Assembly: GCA_036785705.1 (NCBI GenBank)
Contig: JAWUZG010000056.1
Location: 13,254,501 to 13,318,500 of the forward strand
From: Acanthornis magna
Taxonomy: Eukaryota > Chordata > Aves > Passeriformes > Acanthizidae
Direction: 5' to 3'
Length of the DNA: 64,000 nucleotides
Shown here: in pieces, positions 13,501 through 26,300 of the stretch
Layout: the number at the start of each line of letters is the position of its first letter
Numbering within the stretch: the first letter of the stretch is position 1
Translations under genes and position numbers: made by a program
Notes under the pieces: model-generated
What the model saw: only the letters and a program-made list of their open reading frames with translations
Told to the model about the DNA's origin: nothing
The model's database searches: none

Positions 13501-15815
13501 CTTTTCAGAAATGACAGTGCCCTGTTCACATATATTAACTTCTTTTGCCTTCTGCCTCTGGATTATTCACGAGCCAGACAGTATGCTGCCTAAATACCAA
13601 TAGTGAGTAATGAGGATTAAGTGTTACCTCTAATTCCATCGTTATGAATATTTCAGAAGTTCCTGTTCAGGCTTAACTGCTATTTTGGTGCAAAAAAGGA
13701 AAGTCTTGGGAATTGAGCTGCTGCTGGCCGTGACATCACAGTGCTGTGATTTGGGTCTGGCGTGACACATATTCCAGAGAGCTAAGCTCAATCAAGCCTC
13801 TTATGTAGATGTGTCTGAGAACCTCTGTGGAGAGGGAAGCACTCCTTAGTGAAAGGGGTAGATTTTTGGTGTGTAACAAATGTGATTTTTCTGACTGCTC
13901 CCGCTACTTTTTCTTTCCCTCCCAACACCCTCCTCCCCATTTTGCTTTCTGAGCAGTAAAATTCAGACCCTGGGCCAGCATATGAGTTAGGGAGAAGTTT
14001 GGGACCTTTTGGCTTGGTTGCAGTTTAGGAACAGTCACATGTGGAATCTGGGATCAGGTAGGGAGTGGTGCAGGTACGTCCTTGGCAAGGGAAACAATTG
14101 AGATATGACCTCCTTGAGGCAGATGAGGAAGGAATACTCTAACACCTGGGCTTGGTAATGTTGCCTCTTCATCCTTTGGCAAGTTGTAAAAAAAAGTAGT
14201 CCTCACTGCGAGTTTTTTTCTGGAAGTGCTGGGTGAGCAGCATGCAAGAGGTTTGGAAGTGCAGTTGCTGAGTCTGGAGGGTTTTTCAGGTCTCATGATC
14301 ACCCATGGCAAAAGCTGTGAGAACACTGAAAGGAAAGCAAGCTTCCCCATGCAAAGGGATGGCCTTTCTGTGCCCTTTTCAGGGGCAGGTGAGGAGATCT
14401 GTAGGTGCTTGTGTCTGGGATGTGCATGGCTCTCATCAAGCTCATTTTTCCCCTTTCAGACAAATTAAAACCTCTCTTCAACTCCAGCACTTCGGTGCAA
14501 GCCCAGAGTTACTTCAAATGCCAGAACTAAAGGGCTGTAAAGGTTTGTGGACCAGCTTGTCTCCTCTGTGCACCAAGAGGTGACCTGGTTTCCTCCGCAT
14601 TATCTTTTCTTGCTGTGACAGGACCACAAGCGCTTTCCTCTGCAAGCTGTGGAGGAGGAGGAGGAGTGGCACAGAGTGATGCTTTGGGGGACAGGGCTCT
14701 GCTCACTGCCTGCCATGGCCAGATGGGGAGGTTGCAGCACATTCCTTACCCAGCAGTGTGTGGAAAGCAGGATCAGTGCTGGAGAGCAGTCAAAAGGCAG
14801 GATTAAACACACTGTTTGCAGCAGCGCCTGTGTAGTGTTGTCACTTCAGGATGGATGAAGGGTCCTTTATAAACAGCATCACAGATCTCTGTGTTCCCAG
14901 AAGGGTTTTAGAATTTCAGGCGGTGTCAGTAAGCACCTCTTTTTGTATTACTGCTGCTGTCAAAAGGAGTAGTGGTTTTCACATGCAACATTAAGTACCT
15001 TTTTTCCCTATCTTCATTTTCTCCCCTTGTTCACTAGTTTGGTATTGACAATGAGCATGAATGCTCAGTCCTGCATAGTAAAATTGTACATCTGGACACC
15101 TGAAAATAATCCCTCTGCAAAACCCAGGAGGAGCAGTCCTACACTGACTGGGGTGATAAAGTAGATGTGACCCAACAGCTTTGCCATAATACTGTAGATC
15201 AGTGATACACTTACTGAAGTCATGAACTAGGTGGACTCTAACCTATTTAGACTGTGAAAATTGCATATTTCCTGACTGTCCTTTGTGGCACACGCTTCAA
15301 TTACCATTCTGAATGGCTACCGTCCCCTATTAGTATTATGTGCTTAATGGTAATTCAGTGTCAAAGAAAACTTCTATCTTTCCTAAGTGGAAAGGTGTAA
15401 TAATTTGCCTGAAGGCTTCAGTTAGTCACTGGAGATGAAAACACTCTATGACTTCAGTGCCCAGGTAATTTCCTTTAAACAAATGCCCTGCTACAGTCTT
15501 GTGCATAGTCTTGCTAAGGTGCAGTGATTAAAACTTTCTGCTACAACCTCCATGTTTAAGGACATTCATAAAGATCACTTCCTGATCAGAAATCCCCTGT
15601 GATCCTTGCACTTTTTCTGCTGGGAAAAAAAGACACATCAGGTTTGCACAGTGAGCTTTGCAGGGTGATTGCTGGGCTGTGTCTGCTGGACACTTCTCAC
15701 AGTGGCAGGTGTTCTGTAAGGCCAGTTCATTCAAATTGAGGTGTTTTGCATCAAATTTATCCAAATATTCAACAGGAGATTGTCAACATTATGTCTTTTG
15801 GGTGGAGGCAAAAGA

Positions 15816-15833
15816 TTTTTTTTTTTTTTTTTT
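15816..15833 (+). repeat. Poly(T) run, 18 bases
   Basis: An uninterrupted T run after AAAAGA, followed by AGCTAATG. It could be mistaken for an acceptor (T-tract then AG), but no coding exon with homology follows. Confidence 0.95.
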
Positions 15834-18617
15834 AGCTAATGTAACATCGAGATGAAACAAACTCTAGGTAGCTCTTTTTTCCCTTTTTCAGCACATAATG
15901 TTTCAATAATTTCAGTGAAGTGTCTTGGGAATGTTTCTTTTGGCAAAATAAATCACAAAGGCTGATGATTTGTCTCGACATTGGACTAAAGGAATTATTT
16001 TCACAGAGATGGAAAAATCTTTTCTGTTACTGTGCTGCTTTGCCAAACCTTCCATAGAACAATCTAAGCCTCGAAAGCTTTGAGTGGTGTGCTTTCCTTC
16101 TCTTGGCAACTCCTTGTGCACTGGGGAACCTCCAGTGGTGTCTGTAGATGTTTATCTCCCTATTAAATCATGAATTTGATCAGGTAAAGGAAAAAAGTGA
16201 TGAGAAGAATTAAGTTTAAATGCTTTTAGAGTTGAGAATAGGAGCAAAACCTGGGTAAATGTGAGAAACCAAGTCCCCTTCTCCTCCCCACGGTTCAGGT
16301 TACACTGGCAGGGGTAAAGCACAGAGCTTTCTGGCAGACATATCTGCTTTGCGAAGCAGAAATCATCACAGTAAATACAGAGTGCCTTCTGTGTGTCTAC
16401 TCTGGATCCTTATAAACACAGTGCTAGATTTATTAATCATAACCTCGGGGAGATGATAAAAGAGCAGAGTGAAAGTGAAGGTGAACTATTCCCCTGAGAT
16501 GGCCATTTCATTGGTGATGCTTTACTCCAAAGCTAAGTTTGTAGTTTTCCTGTATCCCCCGCAGGATGCAGATTGGGTGACATACGGCAGATTTTCACGT
16601 TAATTTTTATCAAGGTCCTGTGGGTAGCTTTATTGAGATCTGCTCAGAGGGAAGCTGCAAACCAGCCCTGGCAGCCTGCAGCTGTAACCTGAGAGGCTGG
16701 GATGGTGCCATGGAAAAGCCTGGCTGGAGAAATCCTGATGGTTTTGAAGGGGTGAAAGAGTTGTCAGGGAGTTCCACACACCCTGCACAATACAACACTG
16801 GTCATGGCCAAGTCTACAGAAATCTGCCATTTAAGTGGGCCTAAATCAGGATTAGTGAGGCTTTTTCCTGGGTTTTAGCTGCTATGCAGGACATCAGCAA
16901 TGTTGTCGGTCACGTTTCCTTTAAAATTTGGTACCTGTAGAGAATGGAAATTCCTGTTGAGTGTAATTGCGATTACTCGCTTCGGGACTGCTGCTTTGAG
17001 AATGTGCCAGGCACCTGTGTCCTTTGTGCCTGTGATGTGTGCCAAGCCCTTGACTTGTTTCTGTGCTCGATGAGTGAAAATAAAATTAAGACTTGATTAT
17101 TAAAAGGAGAAGGACATACTCTTCAGTGGGTGACTGCACAAACTATGAGAAGGGATCCATCAGAGCAGACTTTGAAGTATCTAATGTGGAATTTGGGCAT
17201 TTCTGGATAGCAGCTCTGGAGAAAAGAGGGGTGAGATTAGGATCCTCATTCCCTGAGGCCCTGGGAATATCCTTGGTCATATGCCTTAGCCTCTTGGTAC
17301 CTCAGTCCTTTGTCCTCTGTGGTTTAATGAAGGAAATACCTGAAGTGTGTGATACGCAGTGACAGGAGCCTCTTCCTTCCCTTCAGCAAGAGACAGTGTG
17401 ACTTGTCTTCCTGCAAGGCTTGATCCCCATGTGCCACTGAACCATCATTTCCTTTTTTGGAAGCAAGGAGATGGTAAAAATTAGAGGGTAGAAATTAAAA
17501 GGTGAAGGAAATGAGAGGTTTTCTTCAGACTGAAAGAACTATTTTCCTGCCAGGGTGAACTTGCCACATCCTACCAACCCGCAGATGAACTTCTGTGCTT
17601 TGAGATCTCTCTGTGATACCCCATAATAAGCATCTACAATACCTATAAATACAGACAGCATTTGTGGTTGGGCTGTTGCTACTTTGGAGCTAGCACAGAG
17701 CTATTCCAGGACCACATATTCATGCCAGTCATAAGAATTTGGTGTATTTAAGAGCCCCACTCTCTGTCAAATATGAACCATGAGCCCCTGAAGCTGGTGT
17801 TTGTTGGGTGTTGGCATTCAGAAGGTGCCCACAGACCTGCAGAAACCCAACGCTTTCAAGCCTCCCATTCCCCAGAGCCAGCTAGAGCACAAGAGGAAAA
17901 TGGGAGGTTGGTATTTGTTGGGTGAAAAAGAGCCCAGCCCTCCTGACCTGGGATTTTTGGGATGCCAGACTCAGGATTTTTGGGTTCCCAGGTTTTCACA
18001 AGTTTTATTTTTATTTTTAGGTATCATCAGCACTGGGTCGCTCATGTCACATCAAAGCTGCTCTCTCTCAGCTGATGTGGGAGCACTGGGGACAAGGCAG
18101 GACCCCACTTACAAACTGGTCCCCACTCATGTACCATTCTGCAAAATCTCTGTGGTTTCAGACTTTCCAAATTTCTGTCTTTCTTGCTTACGGTATTTTC
18201 CCTGATCTCCTTTCAAGCCTCCCTCTCCCCGAAGCCAGCCTGGTAACATAACCAGAAAGGGTGGCCCTTGCAATGGGTTTCCACAGCACATTAATAACTA
18301 ATCAAGGCTGGAATCGTAGCAGGTGGTTAAAAAGGGCCTGTTGGTCATCGTTTCGAGCTCTGGCAGAAAGCCTGCCCTGGAAAATGTAATTACTGTCCAA
18401 AAGAATGCGACGAACTCTGCCAAAAATAATGAAAGTGGATCACGGTCCAAAGCCACACCAGCTGAAACATGTGGCAGTTCGTGGGGGCCAGCCAAGCGCC
18501 AGAGCAGGAGCTCTGCCTTCCTCTGCGTGCAGGCAAACAGGGAAAACTTCCACATTTTCCACGCAGAATGTTTTGGGAACAAAGTGTCTGAGAGATGAGT
18601 GTTTTTGTTAACTCTTC

Positions 18618-18630
18618 TTTTTTTTTTTTT
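18618..18630 (+). repeat. Poly(T) run, 13 bases
   Basis: A short uninterrupted T run next to an otherwise unique block at 18290-18610. Confidence 0.9.
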
Positions 18631-19531
18631 ATTTGGCTCTGTATCACGCACTCTGAAAATTAATCTTGTAGAAGTGATGATGTGTTTTCGACCCTCAAAG
18701 TAATAGCGTGATCCGCTGTGAATTTCTGGGGAGAATTTTCAACATCCTGTCCTTTTTTTTTTCCCTCCCAGTCACAGTCTCATAAAGTCTCCTGGCTTCA
18801 TCCACTGCATTTTTCCAGTGGCACACTCGTCCATCAAAGGATTTCTGACCAATTCCACTTATCAGGACTTTACAATGAAGATAAACCCTGTGAAATGACG
18901 ATAAAAAAGGCAGCTCTATTTGTTGGTTTGGAAATTGCCATTTCCGGCTTCCTGTCACAGACTCTCTAGGATTCCTCCCTGCCACAGTTTTTTTAGCTGG
19001 ATTATTTTAAAAGTATGAGTATTTTAACTTGGATTGCGTCGCAGGGTTGGGCTTGGAAATGGCAGCACTGGCAGTTCAGCTGGCAGCACTTGCAGCATGT
19101 GGGTGCTAACAAGTTTTATAAACCTCTGAGTCCAGCTCAGGTCCAGCCAGAATAGATTGGTTGTCTGAAACTGGTTTCATTTTCTGAGCAGTTCATCTGC
19201 CTGTGCAGTCTTAGGGGGTTAACATCTTCCAGGAGTTGATTGCTGGAAGGGGGGTAATAAACAGTCAGAGAAATGAGAGAGTTGCCATGAATTCATTAAT
19301 GAGCCACACTGGAGATGAGATGGAGTAACAGCACCAAAATGACTCTTACAAATACTACTCAGAGATATTTGCAGTTACTTGGTTGGTTGCAACCCTATTT
19401 TTGTCTAACCAGGATGAAGGGATGCTTGCAGAGGGAAGCCACTTGAAGCCAAATATTTGGGAATTAAGTGGCTTGTATTAATCTAAAAATTAAAATTTAA
19501 TTTTTAATTATGTATATAAACCAAGCCAACT

Positions 19532-19739
19532 AACCAAAAAAAACCCAACCAAAAAAAAAAAAAAAAAACAAACCAAAAAACCCCCCAAAAAAACCCACAC
19601 AAAAACCAACAAAACAAAAACGAAAACAAAACAAAAAAAAAAAAAAACAAAACAAAACAAAACAAAACAAACAAAACAAAAAAAAACCACAAAAAACCCC
19701 ACCAAAAAAAAAAAAAAAAACAAAAAAACCCCCCACACC
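19532..19739 (+). repeat. A/C-only low-complexity tract (208 bp)
   Basis: Apart from one G at 19622, every base from 19532 to 19739 is A or C. The tract mixes poly(A) runs, short CCCCCC runs and a (CAAAA)n-like block at about 19647-19680. Such complete strand asymmetry reflects slippage of an A-rich simple repeat. The minus-strand frames rich in Phe, Gly and Trp that it produces are not genes. Confidence 0.95.
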
Positions 19740-22447
19740 TCCATCCTCTTAAAAACATTAAGCCCATCAAAAAGTAGCAAATTCAGAGGTGGACATCTCT
19801 GAACCAAGTGGAAATAGGGTATTTATCATTAAAGCCATTACCCCCAGAAGAGTAGAGTGACCCTGCAGAGTCACACCAGCTCCTGAAAGGTCACTGAGGA
19901 GGAGTAATAGGAACAATTTTGATCAATCTGTTTCAGTAATAAGAGGCCATCATGGACCTTCCTATGTTCAGCCTATTTGGACAGCTAGGTTTGCTTCCCT
20001 AAGGCAAGGGTGACCTCTGGCTAAACACCCTTAACTGGGCCATTCTGATGTGATTGATTTCAAATGGGATATTCGGGTGCTTTTGATTCAATTTTCAACT
20101 TAAAAGGCAGTTCCAGGTCTACTGTGGGAGAACTGCTGTCTTCTCCCAGTGCCTCCATCCATCCCCTTTCCTGGAGGGCTGGAAAAGGGCTTTGTTTCAT
20201 CTTTCAGCTGTGGCTGTGGCTGCTTAATTAAGGGAGACAAGGCCATAATGATAGCAGCAGCTGTTCTCTCCCCTGGGCAGAAAGAGACTCTTCAGGGACA
20301 GGGTCCTCCTTGGCACAAAAGAAAACATTCTTCTGAAAGCAGCACTGAAGAGGCTGGCAGCTCCCCACGGCTTCTGACTTTGTGAGAAACCTCAGGAAAA
20401 CACCCATGTGGCTTGCAGTTTTGGCAAGTGGAGGGAGGGCTGTGCTCTGGGGATGAAATGCTGAATAACACTCTCTCAGGAGCACAGTCCTCTGGATCCA
20501 GTCCTCCAGGGTTTGTGCTGAGAGTGCAAGCGACTGCTAAACAATTACATTGGAAGTAATCTTAGATTGGGGGATTATCCTGCATGCAGCCAGTCTCCCC
20601 ATCCCCCAGAACAGACTGGCATCTGGCAGACTTCCCCACATGGGCTAATTGGAGGGGATATTTAGAAGGGGTTTTCAGACTGGATCCACCCCCATTGCCT
20701 TCCCTGGAAGGTTTTGTGGGAGCACAGTGCTGTCCCACCCATAAATAATACGTATTTAGACTTCCCAAATTTCTCTTGCTGAGAAGTTTACATAGAGCTT
20801 TTTGAGAAGCAGCATTGCCATGAAGCAAAGCACAGCTGCAGCCACACATTTTCCACTGTGATCCCTGAGGATGCTTTGAGGACACCTTGGCATGGTCCTG
20901 CCACTGTCCAGAGGAAGCAGGTGGAGCTGCAGTTCGTGCATGGCCAAGGGCTCAGCAGCCTCTGCAGGGAGGAGATGAGAGGAAGGAGATGCAAAATACC
21001 TCTGTCAAGCCAGTTTTGGCAGGTCCCAGGCCAGCACCCTAAATAAGAACAAATATTTATCTGCTGTAAGAAGCAAACAGTGGATTCGATCCAAAACAAG
21101 TTCAGTGCAAGAGTTCCCCTAAACCTCCATGAGATTTGGGTCAGGGCAAAGAATGACTATTGTCCAAAGCAAATGCTTTTTTCTGATGGTGTTTGCAGTA
21201 TGAGGAAGCAGAACAACGCAAGTTTTGTTTTTAATTTCCTTTCCTTCCTGACAGCTTAGCCATTACATGAGCAGATTAAATCTATTGTGCAGAGGAAAGC
21301 GTATCACTTTCCTAAATGGTTGGTACAGATAACTCTTATCAGCACTGGGTTCCCAGCAGCTTGCCTGACGTCATTGGTGATTCCCAGGCCTCTCCTTGCT
21401 TCAGAAATTTTGGATGGGCTTACCCAGTGCCAGTTCCCTCTGAGTCATCCTCCACCGTGCAGTGTCGTCTGTACCTGTGCAGCACCCAAGCAAAAGGAGA
21501 TTTGAAGAGACATCTCAAAACCTGTGAAAACTGCTCTTGCTTAAAATGAAAGTTTAGCTGATGGCTTTTGGGAGGGCAGGAGGTGCCCAGGACACACTTT
21601 TCTTCCTGCTTTCCTTCACAGATGAACAAACCATATATTGCATTGCTCTTTAATTGTTCCGAGTTTTTCCTCCCAGACCTTTTGAAAAAACAAGAAACAA
21701 AAGGAGAAAAATAAATTAGAATGGCTTACGTTCGCAGGGAGCCGTCAGCTGAGCTGGAAGCACTGGAGCAGGGGTGATGTGGGGCAGGGAGGGGAGGGTT
21801 TCCTTGGCACAGAAATGCCTGAACAGCAGGAATATGAACTTTTCACCCATTGTTCAGAGCCTCAGATTCTGTGGCAGGTGCTGTGTTTGGGATGGAGAAC
21901 TGCTCGTGTATGTGTGTCTAAGTTTGATCAGCTGGGAGCAGAGGGGGATTTGGGGAGCTGTGGGCTGTTGGGGTATCCATCTCCATCCTCTAACCCTGGA
22001 AAATCCCTTCTCTGGATGATGCTGAGGAAAGAAAGGTCTTGAAATCCCAGGTGCTGACAGCACCAGAAAGAAACAGCAAATGCTTTTAGAGGTGTGAAAA
22101 AGACTGGAAATGCAGCAGTGGCCCTCTGCTGCGGTCAGGTGAGAGGTGGGAAGGAACAGGGGGGAATTTTGCAGGGAAAAGTTTTTCAAATGGTGAGACA
22201 GACGTGTAGGAGGTCCAGTAGGGAGGAAACAGAGCTGAACTTTTCTTCCTGACTCATGATTGCTTAGAAAAGCAGCAAGCTGTCTATATTGACATAAAAC
22301 CTCAGTTAGAAATGGAATATGTTCTCATGTAAGGTATGTGGGATGGGAAGGGATACCCCCAAGACTGAGGTTAGACAGAGAGGGAGGCGGTTCTGGCACC
22401 TTTTTCCTCAAAAAAAAAGTGTCTGTGCTGAACTCAGAACACAGCTG

Positions 22448-22473
22448 AAAATAAATAAATAAATAAATAAAAA
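22448..22473 (+). repeat. (AAAT)n microsatellite
   Basis: About six tandem AAAT units follow ACAGCTG. This is an ordinary intronic tetranucleotide repeat. Confidence 0.92.
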
Positions 22474-22983
22474 GGGAAGGTGGTGTTGCACCAACCTCCA
22501 AATGCCAAAACTCACATTTTACAGGCACTGAGAATCAATCATATGTGTGAACAGCTCATTGTACTCTCAGTTGTATGAGCTGTTGGGGTTTTTTTTTCCC
22601 CTAGTGTATTTTAGAGTATAAGGAGGTGCTGACTTGTGCAGAATTCAAGTGATGGAGGTTAAAATGTGCAAGAGCCTCAAAAGGGGCGCATGTGTGTTGA
22701 GCAAACACAGGTTATGCTTGCAGGTGGGGTGGACAGCTTGTCTGAGCAGGGGAGAGAGGGCTGGGAAGAATTTTGAGTAGATATTTAATGTACCCCTACA
22801 CTCCCCTGTAGGATCAAAACCACCCAGTATTAAAGGGGACATCCATCCGCAAACTCAAAGGAGAGCTGCAGTCCTAAAGATAGAGAAAAATGCCCTGAGA
22901 GTATATTTCCATACAAACCTACAGTTGGCACAATGTCTGGGAAATAACACGAGGAAATCTGCCTGTCTGTAGCTGCAGAGGCA

Positions 22984-23311
22984 TCGCGGGTTTGGTGAAA
23001 CAGGTGTTTGTGTTTAACGGCTGGAGGAGACGCGCACAGCTCGAAGGAATGCGACTTCAGCCCTCCAAAAAACCCTACTTGGCGTTGGAGCATGTGGCAT
23101 TTTTTCCCTTCCAAAGCCTCTTTGGTGGCTGCCTCCCAAGGTAATTAGCACAGGGAAAAATTGCTTGCAAGGTGGAAATGGCTGGTTGAAGCCCACGGCG
23201 GCGGCTGGTGTGTTTGCGCCGTATGGCGAAGGTGTGGGAGCCGTGGCTCGTGGGCTCGTGCGTCAGGGTGCGAATAGCCTGCCCTGGATTTGCGCGCTAT
23301 AGTTAGGAACG
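22984..23311. promoter_or_regulatory. CpG-dense patch inside the long intron
   Basis: I count 22 CpG dinucleotides between 22984 and 23311, 14 of them in the last ~117 bp (23195-23311). Flanking intron shows only scattered CpGs. The dense part includes GGCGGCGGC, GCGCCG and TGCGCGC. Local CpG retention of this kind can mark an unmethylated enhancer, an alternative promoter or a small CpG island. No homologous exon, TATA box or convincing first exon is visible, so a regulatory role is an inference only. Confidence 0.35.
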
Positions 23312-26300
23312 TGCTTGTACCCACTTCTTAAACTGAGCTGACTTCTTCTGATGTGATAACGAGCAAGTTTCAGGGACAGGAATGTGAGCCAGCAGGGTAC
23401 GTGGAACAAGTGCTGATATTTCAGAGATCGCTCAGCATCCGCTTTTTGTGATACACCTGAAATACACAGGACATGGGTTCATACTTTGTTTGTTTGTTTC
23501 CTTTTTGCAGAAAGTGACAGAAAAATTGACTATTAAGCTTCTTTTTCAAGGCTTCTCCTAACCCAGCCTGAGTTTCTAATCTCTTGCAATGCGTGTCCAA
23601 ACTACCTGTAAAACCTTTGCAGAAGGAGACAAATCTTTGTGAGGATTAAGCAACATGCCTATCTTAAGGGATGCTGGTTTATAGAAATAACCAGCATGAC
23701 GATGAGCATTTTGGAAGAGAGTGGAGACAGCACTGGGTGCAGGGAGATGTATTAAATCGCCATGTGGTGTGTGTGTTTTCGTAGGCAGTGTCTGACCAGG
23801 AGGTTTGCATGCTCTGATGTGATTCTGCACACTGTTTGTGTGTGTAAATATTAGGAGACAGGGCATCAGAGTGATTGCAGCTTAAGTAGGAAAACACTGC
23901 TACAACAATGCCACTGCGTTCATAATCCTCGGTGAGTGTTCACTGCTGTGGTTAAATATGCAAAGACTGATGGAGATTGCCAGTGGATTAGCTCTCGTGT
24001 GACTGGTGCCAGGGATTGATTAGCATAAGCAAATTTCTTCTCCAGCTTCCCATCAGTGAGGAGAGAAATGCAGCAAGAGGTCCCTCCGCTGACTGGGAGA
24101 GTATGGGAATGCAAGGGAGGAAAACTGGAGCGGGGAACAGTTTGTTCCCAGTGTTAGCTGGTGCAACCAAATTAATCCCAAGGCTTCTGTAGTGAGTACA
24201 TCCCCACAGTTTACCTTGCAGAGCTCACAGATTGGCTGCTTTAATTTTTGTTTTGCTTGCAAACGCGGTTTTGAGGATTGTGGAGCTCTTCTCACTGTGC
24301 GATTTGTTTCTCTGCCATCTTTTTGGTGATCCTATTCCAGCAGCTGGATAAAGGAGGCACCTAAAAGCCAATAGACACAGGGCTCTGGGCTGAGGTTTTC
24401 GTTGATTTGGGGTTGGTTGTGTTTTGTTTCATGAGGGGGTTGGGGGGGCACATTGGCTTTGTTTTGCTTGAGTTTTTCTTATTGTGCACATCAGAATGAG
24501 GGCACAAACCAGCTAATGAGTGTGTTTTGAGCTGCCACAAGTGTACCTAAGTCACTGTGGAAAATTCAGGGCTGGATGCTGAGCTTGTGCTCCTAATGCA
24601 GAAGTCCAATCCCTTTCTGTGCCACTCCGCAAACATTCCATGTGCATCAGGATCCCCTGGGGCTGTCAGTTGTTGGTATAAGACTGATCCTTTCACCTGT
24701 AGCCTTGATAGTGCTGGGGACAGGGATTTGCTGATAAAACAAACCTAAGGCTTGGTAATAATTGAAAATGCGTGGTGGTTCACCAGGCAGAATACCTGCT
24801 TATAGAAAACAGAATTCATCTCCGAGTCAGCTGACATTTCCTTAGGGAAATCCCGAATTCTGATGGAAATCAATATTTAAAGGGACATTGATAGTCTGGG
24901 GAGAAACCTCCATGTAGGGTACTTTCATGTCTGAGCAATCTCTTTAGGGATTAACATCTGAATGTTAAATATAGGCTGGAACAAAAACTGTGCTGAACTA
25001 GTGAAATAGTCTTTTCCAGCAGGCAGGAGGAACGTCACTGCCATGGGCTCTCTCTGCAGCCCTGGAAGAATCAAATTAGAAGTTTGTTATATCTGTAGTA
25101 TGGGTGCATGTTTTTATTGCCTCTTGATAAATGAATTAAACCCCCCAACAAGCTTTAGATATGGTTATTAAGTCTTATTAAACATGGGGGGTAAATAAGT
25201 CATTCTGCAGCATTTCCATGCAGTGGTGAGTAGCTTGCATTAAACGCCCAAATCTTCATGAAGCAAGAGCTGATTTTACAGGCTGGTGAAATTGATTTGG
25301 TATATTGATGGAAAGGTTTGATCAGAGAAGAGGGGAGGATGGGAGACGTCCAAGGCTGCCTGATTTCAAACTCCATAACAATTTCTTTCACTGGCTGACG
25401 GCAGGGCAGTCAAATACTAAACCCCCTGTGTGGCTTTCCCATCACAAGTGGTCGCATGGAAATGGGAGGAATCAGATTCAATCCAACACTTTTGCTTTGC
25501 AGGCTTTCTGGAGCTGCTCCACTGGCCCAAAAGCAGCTTCAAGTCTGTCAGTGAGAAATAGGATGTCTTGGGACAGCGCTGTCGAACCTTTCTCCAGGTG
25601 TTATGTTGTGTTGCGCACAGAGATGCAGGCAGCGAGCAGTAACAGTGGAATCAATGTGAAGAGCTCAGAACTAAAACTCCATTTGTTCTAACACCTTTTG
25701 TGTCCCTAATTACTGAAGCACTGCATAGTATTTGTGCATCTTGCAGCACGTCTCGAGGAGGGACCAGCTTTTGTTAAAAGGTGGAAAAGTAACGAGATGC
25801 GGTAAACAGTCCAGGGGAAGGCGATGGCTGAGCAGGGATTTCAGCCTCTCACTGCCTTGGGAGTGTCAGGACATCCATCCCTGTCTTTGGCATCACTTGA
25901 GCCACCCTAAATAGATCTCTGAGGGCTCTGCTGGTGTTGAGTTCCTGAAGGCAAAACCAGTAAATAATATGTGTGCTCCTGTACAGATGGGATGAACCCT
26001 CAGCCTCTCCACTCCTCCCCACCTCATACCAACACAGGGCTGGAACCGCTTTGATCCCCATCATAACAAAGGCTAAACATTAAAGTGAATTATCCCAAAG
26101 TTGTTCCTCATTAATCGACAGCTGCAGGCACTTGGAAACATCTGTCCAGACTGTTTGAACATTCCCTTCGCTTCGGTGGTTGCGCTGGGGAAGCAGAACA
26201 AATCAAAACATGCCGCCGGTCCAACACCACCTCCTCACCTTTCCTACAGCCGCTGCGAGCGAGCAGGAGCCACAAGGGAGCAGGAGGTGGTGATGGGCAG

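Noticed and set aside
19504..19807. Phe/Gly/Trp-rich minus-strand open frames
   Set aside because: They are translations of the A/C-only low-complexity tract.
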